NCBI GenBank assembly: GCA_937873425.1
Contig: CALMYE010000002.1
Location: 1-64,000 of the forward strand
DNA from: an uncultured Sphingopyxis sp.
GTDB taxonomy: Bacteria > Pseudomonadota > Alphaproteobacteria > Sphingomonadales > Sphingomonadaceae
DNA: 64,000 nucleotides
Reading direction: 5' to 3'
This document shows, piece by piece, positions 55,211-63,583 of this stretch. Both the position numbers and the translations under genes were made by a program. The notes beneath the pieces were generated by a model, which saw only the letters and a list, made by a program, of their open reading frames with translations, was not told the origin of the DNA and made no database searches. Positions within the stretch are counted from its first letter, which is position 1, and every line of letters starts with the position of its first letter.

Positions 55211-55756
55211 ATGAGGAACAGGATTAAAACCGCCCTTGCCGGTGGAGCGGCCGCCCTAGCCCTTTCCGCGCCGGCGCATGCCAACATCACGGGCAGCGTC
55301 GATGCGACGATCACGCTGACCGCCGGCTGCATCATCAACGGTCAGAATCTCGACGATGGCAATGCAACCGCCGACTTCGGAACGCTCGATTTCGGCACCC
55401 ATAATACGCTTTTCGGTCAAGCCGACAGCGAGGTGCTGAGCGGAGGCGGTGCGATCGAAATCCAGTGCAGCCCGGGCGTCGCGCCCCTTCTATCCTTCAA
55501 CGCCGGCGAGAATGATGGCGAAGGCGCGGGCGAAGGCGCGCGCGCGATGGCGCATGGCAGCGTTGCCGGCCAATATGTCACCTATAATCTGTATCGCGAC
55601 GCCGCCCGTACCGACGTGATCGCGATCGGCGACGGCGTTGCGCTCACCGACACCGGCGCGCAGCAAACCATCCAAGTCTATGGCCGCGCTTTCGGCGAGA
55701 ATGGCCTCATCACGGGCGTTTACGGCGACACAATCACCGTCGTCCTTGAGCTTTAG
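55211..55756 (+). CDS. SCPU-domain pilin subunit (Csu type)
   Basis: This 181-residue secreted subunit has a signal peptide (ALAGGAAALALSAPAHA). The spore-coat-U fold is recognisable by TLTAGCIINGQN, LDFGTHNTLFG, IQCSPGV, VTYNLYRDA and a final VYGDTITVVLEL strand. In Csu pili such subunits polymerise by donor-strand exchange with help from a periplasmic chaperone. This is probably the main rod subunit (CsuA/B-like) because it comes first. AGGAG lies eight bases before the ATG. Confidence 0.9.
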   Translation: MRNRIKTALAGGAAALALSAPAHANITGSVDATITLTAGCIINGQNLDDGNATADFGTLDFGTHNTLFGQADSEVLSGGGAIEIQCSPGVAPLLSFNAGENDGEGAGEGARAMAHGSVAGQYVTYNLYRDAARTDVIAIGDGVALTDTGAQQTIQVYGRAFGENGLITGVYGDTITVVLEL

Positions 55757-55786
55757 GCACGATTCGGCGCGGCAGACGAGACGGCG

Positions 55787-56344
55787 ATGACACCCGCCCG
55801 CCCTTTCTCTCCACAGCGCCTGGCGCTGGCCGCCCTCGCCATGCTGGTCCCTGGCGGGGGCGGCGATCGAGCCCATGCGGAGACGAGCGCGAGCTTCGAC
55901 GTCACCGCGAGTATCGTACCGGGTTGCCTGGTCGACGGACTCGGGAGCAGCGGTGATGCGGGCCTCATTGGCATTCTCGATTTCGGCGAGGATTCGAGCC
56001 TGTCGACCGCGACGCATGGCGCCGCGCTCGCCAGCACGCAGACGATCCGCCTGCGCTGCACGCCCGGGGTCGAAGTCACGATGGGGATCGACGGCGGGGC
56101 GCATGCCGATGCAGGATCACGGCACCTCCAGCGCGGCACCGACACCGCTGCGCGCATCGTCTATACTCTCTGCAGCGATGCCGCTTGCGCCCAGCCAATC
56201 GCGATCGGCGCCGACACGGCGATCACAGTCACGGGCGCGAACAGCGACGATGTGCGCCTCCCCCTCTTCGCCTCCCTCACCCTGCCGGGCGCCCTACCGC
56301 CGGGTACCTACAGCGACACGCTGACGGTGACCCTGTCATGGTAA
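55787..56344 (+). CDS. second SCPU-domain pilin subunit
   Basis: This 185-residue paralogue has a signal peptide (LALAALAMLVPGGGGDRAHA). The SCPU pattern reads VTASIVPGCLVDG, GILDFGEDSS, RLRCTPGV, RIVYTLCSDA and TYSDTLTVTLSW. It is likely a minor or adaptor subunit (CsuA- or CsuB-like). The gap from the first subunit is 30 bases, and the chaperone start overlaps its stop. Confidence 0.9.
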   Translation: MTPARPFSPQRLALAALAMLVPGGGGDRAHAETSASFDVTASIVPGCLVDGLGSSGDAGLIGILDFGEDSSLSTATHGAALASTQTIRLRCTPGVEVTMGIDGGAHADAGSRHLQRGTDTAARIVYTLCSDAACAQPIAIGADTAITVTGANSDDVRLPLFASLTLPGALPPGTYSDTLTVTLSW

Positions 56345-57117
56345 GGCGCGATGCCCCCCACCGTATGCGCCTGCTCGCGGCGGCAGCGGCGCTCGGCCTT
56401 TTCTTCGCGGCATCGGGAACCGCCGTCGCCCAGCAGGGCTCCGTGCTGCTCTGGCCAGTCAACCCGGTCATCGAAGCCGACGCCCGTGCCGCCGCGCTGT
56501 GGCTCGAAAATCCCGGCAAAACCCCGATAACGCTCCAAATTCGTATCTTCGCCTGGGCGCAGGCAGACGGCAAAAGCACCTATGCACCCCAGCAGGCGGT
56601 GATCGGAAGCCCCCCGCTCGTCACGATCGACCCTGGCGCGAAACAGCTCGTCCGCCTCACGCGCCTCGTCCCGCCACCGCCCGCTGGTGAAACAGCCTAC
56701 CGGATTATCGTCGACGAGATACCGACCGGCACGGCGCCGGCCTCGCCCGGCGCCGGCGTCAATTTCCGCATGCGCTATTCGATCCCCCTCTTCATCCTTG
56801 GTCCCGACATCGGCTCCGCCGCCAGAAGCCCGAAGGCGCTGCGCCCGATGCCGCAGCTCCGCTGGCGCGTCGACCACGACGAAACAGGCGCCTTCCTCGA
56901 AATCCGCAACAACGGCCCTGTTCATGCACGGCTCGTCGATGCCGCCTTCGTCGACGCCGATGGAAAGCGCGCCGACATAGCGCCGGGACTACTCGGATAT
57001 GTGCTCGCGGCGAGCGCCGCGCGCTGGCCGCTCCCCGCCAGCCTAACACCCGTAGGCGATCTCGTCGTCGGCGTTAACGGCAGCCAAGCCGATGCGATCA
57101 CGCCAGCCGGCAGATGA
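56338..57117 (+). CDS. csuC: periplasmic pilus chaperone (CsuC-like)
   Basis: This 259-residue exported protein has a signal peptide (LLAAAAALGLFFAASGTAVA) and the PapD-like chaperone fold. It reads SVLLWPVNPVIEADARAAAL, then PPLVTIDPGAKQLVRLTR with the conserved subunit-anchoring Arg/Lys, and YRIIVDEIP. It caps the SCPU subunits until the usher. The ATG overlaps the previous stop by seven bases; a second ATG at 56365 is also possible. Confidence 0.9.
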   Translation: MVRRDAPHRMRLLAAAAALGLFFAASGTAVAQQGSVLLWPVNPVIEADARAAALWLENPGKTPITLQIRIFAWAQADGKSTYAPQQAVIGSPPLVTIDPGAKQLVRLTRLVPPPPAGETAYRIIVDEIPTGTAPASPGAGVNFRMRYSIPLFILGPDIGSAARSPKALRPMPQLRWRVDHDETGAFLEIRNNGPVHARLVDAAFVDADGKRADIAPGLLGYVLAASAARWPLPASLTPVGDLVVGVNGSQADAITPAGR

Positions 57118-57142
57118 GCCTCAACCCCGTGCGCGCCGCGCG

Positions 57143-59473
57143 ATGCACGCGGTGCGGCTCATGCTTGTCGCGTCGCCCCTTCTCCATCCCTTGCCCGGAA
57201 TCGCATCGACGAGCGGTCACGCCGGCTATGGCGAGCTTCCGCCGCCGCCGCGCGGCGCGTTCGCCCAAAGCGAACAGGCGCTGATGCTCGAACTCTTCGT
57301 CAACGGCCGTGCAACCGGCCATGTCGCGCCCGTGCTGCGGCAGGGCCATCGCTTCCGCGTCGCGCTCGCCGATCTCCGCCGCGCCGGGCTACGCATCGAA
57401 CGGGCGGACGAAGTGCTTTTCCTCGACGAGCTTGCAGACGTCGAAGCCGACTATGACGCATCGCGCCAGCTGCTTCGTCTTACCGTCGCGCCCGCCTATC
57501 TCCCGCGCCAGCGGTTCGGCGCGAAGACCGCCGCCTTCGAGCCCGCCGACTATGACATGGGGGCGCTGCTCAACTACGACGTCTATGTAAGCGGCGGGAG
57601 CGGAACCAAGGCCCAGGCCTCGCTCTATCATGAGGCGCGTCTGTTCGGCCCCGTTGGCACCGTCTCGACGACGGGGACGCTACGCAGCGGACATCGCAAG
57701 GCCTATGTGCGCTTCGACACCGTCTGGCGCCGATCCGATGAAGCGACGATGACGACGATCGAGGTTGGCGATTTTATCACGCGCGGCCTCCCCTGGGCGC
57801 CCGCGGTTCGGCTCGGGGGCATCCAGGTCAGCCGCGACTTTTCAGTGCGTCCCGACATCGTCACCTATCCGCTGCCCGAATTCTCCGGAACAGCGGCGCT
57901 TCCTTCAAGCGTCGATCTTCTCGTCGGCGGCCGGCGCATCGCCGGCGGCCCGGTCAATCCCGGCCCGTTCGTGATTCCGAGCGCGCCGCCCGTCACCGGA
58001 GCGGGCGAGGCCAATCTCGTCGTCACCGACATGCACGGGCGCAGCATCGCAGCCACCCTGCCCTTTTACGTGTCGAGCGACCTGCTGCGCCCCGGCCTCA
58101 CCGATTTCGCGCTCGCCTTTGGCGCTTTTCGCGAACATTACGGCCTCCGTAACTTCGCCTATGGCGGTGTCGCCGCGAGCGCGTCGCTACGTCACGGCGC
58201 AACCCCCGGCATCACGCTCGAGGTGCGCGCCGAAATCGCCGATGACATGCAACTCGCAGGAGGCGGCGCGATCGTCAAGCTCGGCAACGGCGGCGTCGTG
58301 AGCGGCGCATACAGTCGTAGCTTTGGCCCCGCCGGGGCGGGCGGCGAACTTACGCTCGGCTATGAATATCGTTCGCGGCTTCTCGCGCTCGCGCTGCGCC
58401 ACAGCCGCCGCGATTCCGCCTATGCCGATCTCGGATCGGTCGAATGCCCTCGCTGCCTCGGTGCGCGGAGCATCAACTCGGCGACGCTCAGCCTTGCGCT
58501 CGGCCATGCAGGAACACTGGGCTTCGGCTATTTCGGCATCGACAGCGACGGCGGCGCCGATAGCCGGCTCGCCAATGCCTCCTGGACGCTTCCCTTGGGA
58601 CGGGGTAGCCGCTTTCATGCCTCGGCGACGCGCGCATTCGACGAAAAAAGCTGGTCGGGCGCTCTAGGATTCAGCATCCCGCTGGGCGGGCGTGGTGGCC
58701 ATCTCGGCGTTGGCTATGCCGATAACGGCAGCGGCGCGAGCTGGCGCGCCGACTATGCGCGCGCGACTCCGTCGGGTGGCGGGCTAGGCTGGAACGCGAG
58801 CGCGGTGCGAGCTGGCGGCGACAATTATCTGCGCGGCGACATAAGCCTCAGGACCGATCCGCTGCTGCTGCGCGCCGGTGCTTACGGATCGGATGGGGTG
58901 ACGGGCTGGGCCGGGGCGAGCGGGTCACTCGTCATCATGGACGGAAGCCTGTTTGCCGCCAACCGCATCGCCGATTCCTTTGTCGTCATCAATACCGGCG
59001 AAGGCGGCATTCCGGTTCGCTATGAAAATCGGCTCGTCGGGCGCACCAACGAAAAGGGACAGCTGCTCATTCCCTGGGCAAGCGCTTTCTATCCCGCCCA
59101 ATATGAAATCGACCCGCTGTCGCTTCCCGCCAATGTCCGGGTTCCCGTCGTCAGCCAGCGTATCGCGGTCGCCCGCGGCAGCGGCCATGTCGTCCACTTT
59201 CCCGTCGAGCGGCTGCGGGCGGCGCAGGCCGTGCTCAGGAACGAAACGGGAAGCCCGCTTCCCGTCGGCGCCCGCGTCCAAGCGACCGGTGGGGCATCGA
59301 CCCATGTTGGCTGGGACGGCGTCCTCTTTCTCGAGGATGTCGCGGCGGACAATCATCTCGTCGTCGAGCTACCCGGCGGCGCGCGCTGCGAGGTCCGCTT
59401 CGGCGTACCCGCAGGAAATGCGGACGACATCATCGATCTTGGAGAGCTGCCATGCATCCCTCTCGCCGATTGA
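57143..59473 (+). CDS. csuD: outer-membrane fimbrial usher (CsuD-like)
   Basis: This usher of about 776 residues has an N-terminal subunit-binding domain (LMLELFVNGRATGHVAPVLR). A 24-strand barrel with the plug region (IVTYPLPEFSGTAALPSSVD) and a C-terminal domain (VPVVSQRIAVARGSGHVVHF) follow. It forms the secretion pore and assembles the pilus. The ATG at 57143 is chosen because an earlier in-frame ATG (57092) lies inside csuC; no strong site is visible. It overlaps the tip gene by 22 bases. Confidence 0.9.
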   Translation: MHAVRLMLVASPLLHPLPGIASTSGHAGYGELPPPPRGAFAQSEQALMLELFVNGRATGHVAPVLRQGHRFRVALADLRRAGLRIERADEVLFLDELADVEADYDASRQLLRLTVAPAYLPRQRFGAKTAAFEPADYDMGALLNYDVYVSGGSGTKAQASLYHEARLFGPVGTVSTTGTLRSGHRKAYVRFDTVWRRSDEATMTTIEVGDFITRGLPWAPAVRLGGIQVSRDFSVRPDIVTYPLPEFSGTAALPSSVDLLVGGRRIAGGPVNPGPFVIPSAPPVTGAGEANLVVTDMHGRSIAATLPFYVSSDLLRPGLTDFALAFGAFREHYGLRNFAYGGVAASASLRHGATPGITLEVRAEIADDMQLAGGGAIVKLGNGGVVSGAYSRSFGPAGAGGELTLGYEYRSRLLALALRHSRRDSAYADLGSVECPRCLGARSINSATLSLALGHAGTLGFGYFGIDSDGGADSRLANASWTLPLGRGSRFHASATRAFDEKSWSGALGFSIPLGGRGGHLGVGYADNGSGASWRADYARATPSGGGLGWNASAVRAGGDNYLRGDISLRTDPLLLRAGAYGSDGVTGWAGASGSLVIMDGSLFAANRIADSFVVINTGEGGIPVRYENRLVGRTNEKGQLLIPWASAFYPAQYEIDPLSLPANVRVPVVSQRIAVARGSGHVVHFPVERLRAAQAVLRNETGSPLPVGARVQATGGASTHVGWDGVLFLEDVAADNHLVVELPGGARCEVRFGVPAGNADDIIDLGELPCIPLAD

Positions 59474-60450
59474 CCGTCCGCCTCGCGGCCTTCGCGGCCT
59501 TCGCCTGTTTTCCTGGCGCGGCGCAGGCTTGCACGGTCGCGACGACGAGCACCAGCCTCGGCAGCACCTCTTCCTACGCCGCCGCCCAGACCGTGCAGCA
59601 GGGAAGCGGTTCGGCTGGCCTCAGCTGTGACATTCTTCTCGCCGCGCTGACCACCCACTATGTCGGCCTCAGCGTCGATGCCTCGACCTTCGAACTGAGC
59701 GGTCCTGCCGGCAGCAGCATCGCTTTTGAAGCGTCACTAACCCCGGGCGGCGCAGCGCTCGGTATCGGCAATTTCCAGAACCTGTCCTCGCTGAGCCTCG
59801 TGAGCCTCTTTTCGGGTACCGACAATATGGTCCCTATCTATTTTCGAACCACGCCGACTGCTGCGCTACGCGCCGGTACCTACACCGGCCATCTCGACCT
59901 CAGATGGTTTTACTCGGTCTGCTCGATCGGCGTTGTTCTTTGCGTCAACTATTCGGCCAGCCCGGGATTCGTGCGCCCCCTCCCCCCTCTGGTTCCACTG
60001 AACTGGGGTAGCGGAACGCCGGTGCGCGTAAATGTCGAACTGACGATCGAAAATGACTGCATCATCGATGCGCCAGCGCTCGATTTCGGAAGCGCGCCGC
60101 TGGCTGGAGGTTTTTCGCCCGTAACCCAGACCATCCAGATCCGCTGCAGCGCGGGCGCGGCCTATACGGTCGGCCTCGACAATGGCGATCATGCCAGCGG
60201 AAATGTGCGGCGCATGGCAAACGGCGGCGACCATCTTGCCTATGAGATATACAAGGGCGCCAGTTCCCTCGATCGCTGGGGCTTGCTCGGCGCCGAACGC
60301 CGGTCGAGCACAGCCGCCGACAGCAATGCCGGCGTCTACGACTCCTTCACCGCGCAGGGTTTCACCTACCGCGCCGTCGTCGGCCCCGCGCAGCCGACCC
60401 CGTCGGTGGGCAACTACAGCGACACCGTCCGCATCGACGTCGAATTTTGA
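59452..60450 (+). CDS. csuE: two-domain SCPU tip adhesin (CsuE-like)
   Basis: This 332-residue exported protein has a signal peptide (LTVRLAAFAAFACFPGAAQA) and two SCPU domains (about 27-150 and 190-332). The first contains an uneven hydrophobic segment (SLSLVSLFSG); the second has the usual strand pattern ending YSDTVRIDVEF. In Csu pili CsuE is the tip that sticks to hydrophobic surfaces through its N-terminal domain. It is the last gene of the operon. Confidence 0.88.
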   Translation: MHPSRRLTVRLAAFAAFACFPGAAQACTVATTSTSLGSTSSYAAAQTVQQGSGSAGLSCDILLAALTTHYVGLSVDASTFELSGPAGSSIAFEASLTPGGAALGIGNFQNLSSLSLVSLFSGTDNMVPIYFRTTPTAALRAGTYTGHLDLRWFYSVCSIGVVLCVNYSASPGFVRPLPPLVPLNWGSGTPVRVNVELTIENDCIIDAPALDFGSAPLAGGFSPVTQTIQIRCSAGAAYTVGLDNGDHASGNVRRMANGGDHLAYEIYKGASSLDRWGLLGAERRSSTAADSNAGVYDSFTAQGFTYRAVVGPAQPTPSVGNYSDTVRIDVEF

Positions 60451-60462
60451 AGGGATGGATCG

Positions 60463-60497
60463 CAGGAAATCGCTGCCAATTTGGCAGCGATTTCCTG
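60463..60497. terminator. 35-bp near-perfect palindrome after csuE
   Basis: The arms CAGGAAATCGCTGCCAA and TTGGCAGCGATTTCCTG (17 bases each) are perfect inverted copies with one central base. It starts 13 bases after the csuE stop. A long stable stem here probably ends or protects the pilus mRNA. The lack of a T-run means it is not a classic intrinsic terminator, and it could also be a DNA dyad for a regulator. Confidence 0.55.
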
Positions 60498-60532
60498 CCC
60501 GGACAGGCAGCGGCGCGGGCGTACAGGACGCC

Positions 60533-60556
60533 GGAACGGCGCAATTGCGCCGTTCC
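60533..60556. repeat. 24-bp perfect palindrome
   Basis: GGAACGGCGCAATTGCGCCGTTCC is fully self-complementary. It lies 36 bases after the first palindrome and 129 bases before the MarR-like gene. As an uninterrupted palindrome it could be a dimer-binding site of the downstream MarR-type regulator or a second mRNA-end stem. Confidence 0.6.
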
Positions 60557-60684
60557 ACGGCATGGCGCGGCCACACCGTTTCGCTTTTGCGCCAGCTCGG
60601 TCCGAAATGGAGTAAAATGACCTGCTGATCGGGATAAGGTTTCGGAGTAGAACAGCCGTCAATCGGGGAGTGAAAGGGGGTTTC

Positions 60685-61203
60685 ATGGCTGGCAAGCCAG
60701 GCGCCAACCGCGGGCAGGAGCACCGCGATGCCGCGCGCGTCGAGGAACTCGAACGCCATGTCGCCCAGCTCGCCGCGAAACTCGATGATCTCTTCGTGAC
60801 GGCACCGCAGGCGCACCGCCTTCCGGGCGCGGGCCTTGCCGGTCCGACCGCTTCATTGCCCGCCGGCTTTCCTGGCGGCCGGGCGGCGCAGGCACGCGAG
60901 CATATCCGCCAGCGGCGCCTGCGCGAGCAATTTTTTCCCGCCGACATGTTCGCCGACCCGGTGTGGGACATGATGCTCGATCTTTATGCCGCGCACTATG
61001 AAGGCGAAGAGATCCCGGTTTCGAGCCTTTGCATCGCCGCCGCAGTGCCGGCGACCACGGCCCTGCGCTGGATCAAGGAAATGACCGCCAAGGGCTGGCT
61101 GATCCGTTCGCGCGATCCTAACGATGGACGGCGCGTCTTCCTGCGCCTGAGCGATGGCGCGCGCGCGGGACTCGACAGCTATTTCGACAGCATCGGCGAC
61201 TGA
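60685..61203 (+). CDS. MarR-like winged-helix regulator
   Basis: This 172-residue protein has an N-terminal helical segment (RVEELERHVAQLAAKLDDLF). The winged-helix core is at about 105-165: DMMLDLYAAHYEGEEIPVSS, then ATTALRWIKEMTAKGWLIRS and DPNDGRRVFLRLSD. The type is conserved in sphingomonads, and a role in growth or stress control is unproven. GAAAGGGGGTTTC supports the ATG at 60685. It follows the pilus operon and two palindromes and may regulate that operon. Confidence 0.85.
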   Translation: MAGKPGANRGQEHRDAARVEELERHVAQLAAKLDDLFVTAPQAHRLPGAGLAGPTASLPAGFPGGRAAQAREHIRQRRLREQFFPADMFADPVWDMMLDLYAAHYEGEEIPVSSLCIAAAVPATTALRWIKEMTAKGWLIRSRDPNDGRRVFLRLSDGARAGLDSYFDSIGD

Positions 61204-61246
61204 CTCTGCTGCGGCCGGGCTCTGACCCGGTTCGCGCCGGTCCGCT

Positions 61247-61450
61247 TCAATCGGCAAAATAGTGGCGCTGGAGTTGCGCGATTTCGGCATCGGGCGTCGT
61301 CTCCCCAAGGCGCGCGTTCAATATCTCGATCGCCGAATTGAGTTCGATCGCCGCTGCGCTTTCGCCGAGTCTGTCGAGTTCGACCAGCGCGGCCTTGAGC
61401 GCGTCGCGGATCGCGCGAACCTGAGGTTCACCAGCGGGACTTTCCGTCAT
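61247..61450 (-). CDS. small hypothetical helical protein
   Basis: This 67-residue protein begins MTESPAGEPQVRAIRDALK and is mostly helical (VELDRLGESAAAIELNSAIE, then LGETTPDAEIAQLQRHYFAD). No family is recognised. It is convergent with the MarR-like gene. Confidence 0.6.
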   Translation of the reverse strand: MTESPAGEPQVRAIRDALKAALVELDRLGESAAAIELNSAIEILNARLGETTPDAEIAQLQRHYFAD

Positions 61451-61608
61451 GACCCTTCGAGACCTTCCTCGCCTCTTGTTCCCTCCGGCGAGCGGCCGGG
61501 CGGCGCGTGGGCGCTGGTGGCAGCCGATAGCAAAGGCAGGCCCCCGCGCAAACCGCTAACTGCTCCGATACCGGCAGCAGGCGCGCTTCGTCCCGCCCGC
61601 GCGAGATG

Positions 61609-61842
61609 TCAGCTCTCGCCGGCGAGGAAAACCTCGACGCGCTCGGCCTTTCGGGCCGCGCGGATTACCCCGGCGTCGCGCAGCAAAGCCGCCACGCGCA
61701 CGACCGTCGTGCGCGGAAGGCCGGTGGCGCGGGCGACATCGGCGATGTCGCGCGATCCGGCGCGAAGCGCGGTGACGACAGCGCCTGCCTTGGCGGCGAC
61801 ACCGGCCGGAAGCGGCGGGAGCGGAAAATTCTTCTCCGACAT
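61609..61842 (-). CDS. small HTH protein
   Basis: This 77-residue protein carries an IclR/MarR-like HTH: VVTALRAGSRDIADVARATG, then PRTTVVRVAALLRDAGVIRA. It is short for a regulator, so it may act as a stand-alone DNA-binding unit. It follows the membrane-protein gene by 12 bases on the same strand and is probably cotranscribed with it. Confidence 0.7.
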   Translation of the reverse strand: MSEKNFPLPPLPAGVAAKAGAVVTALRAGSRDIADVARATGLPRTTVVRVAALLRDAGVIRAARKAERVEVFLAGES

Positions 61843-61854
61843 GCTGGTCCCAAT

Positions 61855-62352
61855 CTATCGGACCGCGCCTTGAGCATCGCCTTCCTCTCCGCCCACCACA
61901 TCGTCTGCGCGTCGCGCTTTCCGGTCGGCGTTCGACCAGAGAGCGGCGCCGAGGATCACCAGGATCGTCGGATAGGCCCAGAACCCCTGTCCCGCCGAAT
62001 AGACGCGCGGGACGATTTCGGGCGCGAGATATTTGGCGATGTGGGTGACGCAGGTGATGAGCTGGAAGGCCGGCAGACACAGGGTCCAGTAGCGACGGCT
62101 CAGCAGCGCATGCGCCAGGAAGATGAAGAAAACGGCTAGGTCGACCGACATCACCAGCAGGCTGAAGATGTCGTAGCGCGAGCCCGATATCAGCAGGCTT
62201 GCGACGGTCGCCAAGGTAGCCGCGACTGCGGTCAGGATGGCAAAGGAAGATTCCCGCTCGCCGATGCGCAGCACGACGATAGCCACCGCGGCGAGCAGGA
62301 GAATGTACAATAGGCCCCAGATCATGGATGCACGGCTTTCGCGTCGCTCCAT
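61855..62352 (-). CDS. multi-span membrane protein, unknown function
   Basis: This 165-residue protein has about five spans: IWGLLYILLLAAVAIVVL, LTAVAATLATVASLLI, IFSLLVMSVDLAVFFIFLAH, LCLPAFQLITCVTHIAKYL and WAYPTILVILGAALW. The tail is charged. No family is recognised. Start 62352 is chosen for length; ATG 62325 just before the first span is an alternative. The small HTH gene follows. Confidence 0.65.
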   Translation of the reverse strand: MERRESRASMIWGLLYILLLAAVAIVVLRIGERESSFAILTAVAATLATVASLLISGSRYDIFSLLVMSVDLAVFFIFLAHALLSRRYWTLCLPAFQLITCVTHIAKYLAPEIVPRVYSAGQGFWAYPTILVILGAALWSNADRKARRADDVVGGEEGDAQGAVR

Positions 62353-62371
62353 GATCCGGAACGTGTCACGA

Positions 62372-62749
62372 TCAGGCGGCTTTCGCCTCGGGATCGCGGC
62401 TGCCCGCAACGGCATCGCTCTCGGCGAGATGGCCGCTCGGAGGAAGCAGCTTGCCCGCGTCGCCGAAACCGACGACGATATGCCGCAGCCCGACCTTGTC
62501 CTTCATGCTCGCAAGCTCGTTATGAAGCGCGACAAGACCGGCCCGCCCGTTGAACATGCCGCCGATGGCCGCCTGCAAGTGACCAAAGGCCGTATCGCCC
62601 GCGACCGAGGACAGCTTTGCGGCGGCTTGGGCTTCAGGCAATGAGGTCACGAGCACGCCGAGCTTGGCGATCGCCATATCGATCGCGGCTTCGGCCTCAT
62701 GCACTTCCTGCGCGACTTTCTGGGCTATTGCGAGACGTTCCTTGAGCAT
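62372..62749 (-). CDS. hypothetical helical protein
   Basis: This 125-residue protein begins MLKERLAIAQKVAQEVHEAE and is helical with a conserved-looking C-terminal segment (LRHIVVGFGDAGKLLPPSGH). No family is recognised. GGGGAGTAAAACC precedes the ATG. It is downstream of the LuxR-type HTH gene and in the same direction as the next membrane gene, 19 bases away. Confidence 0.6.
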   Translation of the reverse strand: MLKERLAIAQKVAQEVHEAEAAIDMAIAKLGVLVTSLPEAQAAAKLSSVAGDTAFGHLQAAIGGMFNGRAGLVALHNELASMKDKVGLRHIVVGFGDAGKLLPPSGHLAESDAVAGSRDPEAKAA

Positions 62750-62787
62750 GGTTTTACTCCCCGGCCCGCCCACCTGGACGAACCTGT

Positions 62788-63372
62788 TCATGGAGGCGAA
62801 GCGATCCGTGACATGCCGACGAAGCCATTGAGCAGCGCACTGAAGGCGATGGACGATCCGATCGCCATCGCGATGATGACGAGAATACGCCAGCCAATGG
62901 ATTGCCGGTTTTCGCCCCCAAAGAATTTGGCGATCGGATGCGATGCTTCGAGCCAGGACCGGCCACTTCCGGAAACGCGCCGCGCATCCGGATCGAGGAG
63001 CTTTGCCTGTTCGAGATCGTCGGGACCGTCGCCTTCCCCCGCCGATGGCCTCTCATCGCCATCGCCGCCGCCGCTGTGAAGGCCCAAGATTTCATATGCC
63101 AATTTGGTATCGCTGCCGCCAGCCTCGGAAGGCGCCTCGCGATCCCGGCAATCGGAGAGAATCTTTGCCGCAACGAAACGCGACTTGGTGCCGAGCTTCG
63201 CGCACGCTGATTTGAGCCGCGCATCGACCGTGTGCGGAGAAACATCCAGATTCCGCGCGATCTCCTTAGACGCGAGGCCCGCCGTCACCGCATCGAGGCA
63301 CACGATTTCGCCTGCCGTCAACTGAGCAAGGCCCGCCGAATCGGGTTGCCCGGTCTGTTTCTTCTTGTTCAT
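62788..63372 (-). CDS. membrane-anchored LuxR-type HTH protein
   Basis: This 194-residue protein has an N-terminal GerE/LuxR HTH (about 15-70: LTAGEIVCLDAVTAGLASKE, then VSPHTVDARLKSACAKLGTK). A low-complexity acidic linker and a single C-terminal membrane span (ILVIIAMAIGSSIAFSALL) follow. The layout suggests a regulator tethered to the inner membrane. It is not an AHL receptor because it lacks the sensor domain. Confidence 0.85.
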   Translation of the reverse strand: MNKKKQTGQPDSAGLAQLTAGEIVCLDAVTAGLASKEIARNLDVSPHTVDARLKSACAKLGTKSRFVAAKILSDCRDREAPSEAGGSDTKLAYEILGLHSGGGDGDERPSAGEGDGPDDLEQAKLLDPDARRVSGSGRSWLEASHPIAKFFGGENRQSIGWRILVIIAMAIGSSIAFSALLNGFVGMSRIASPP

Positions 63373-63583
63373 TCTGCTTTTTTGCGCCCCGGCTTCTCGA
63401 CCCTGGGCGGCTTCATATCATGGCGTCATGATGTTACAATAATCCCGTAGAAGACGTAAGGTAAATTGCACCATATCGATGGCGATCACCTAGATTCGCT
63501 TCCGTTGGTCATGCATAAGAAATGACGGGTAGCGGCTGTTCATCGATATCCTTTGCCGCGAGCAACCCTTGAGGGACGAGGAT

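Noticed and set aside
62788..63372. Second AHL-responsive LuxR
   Set aside because: It has only the HTH and a C-terminal membrane span; the autoinducer-binding domain is absent.
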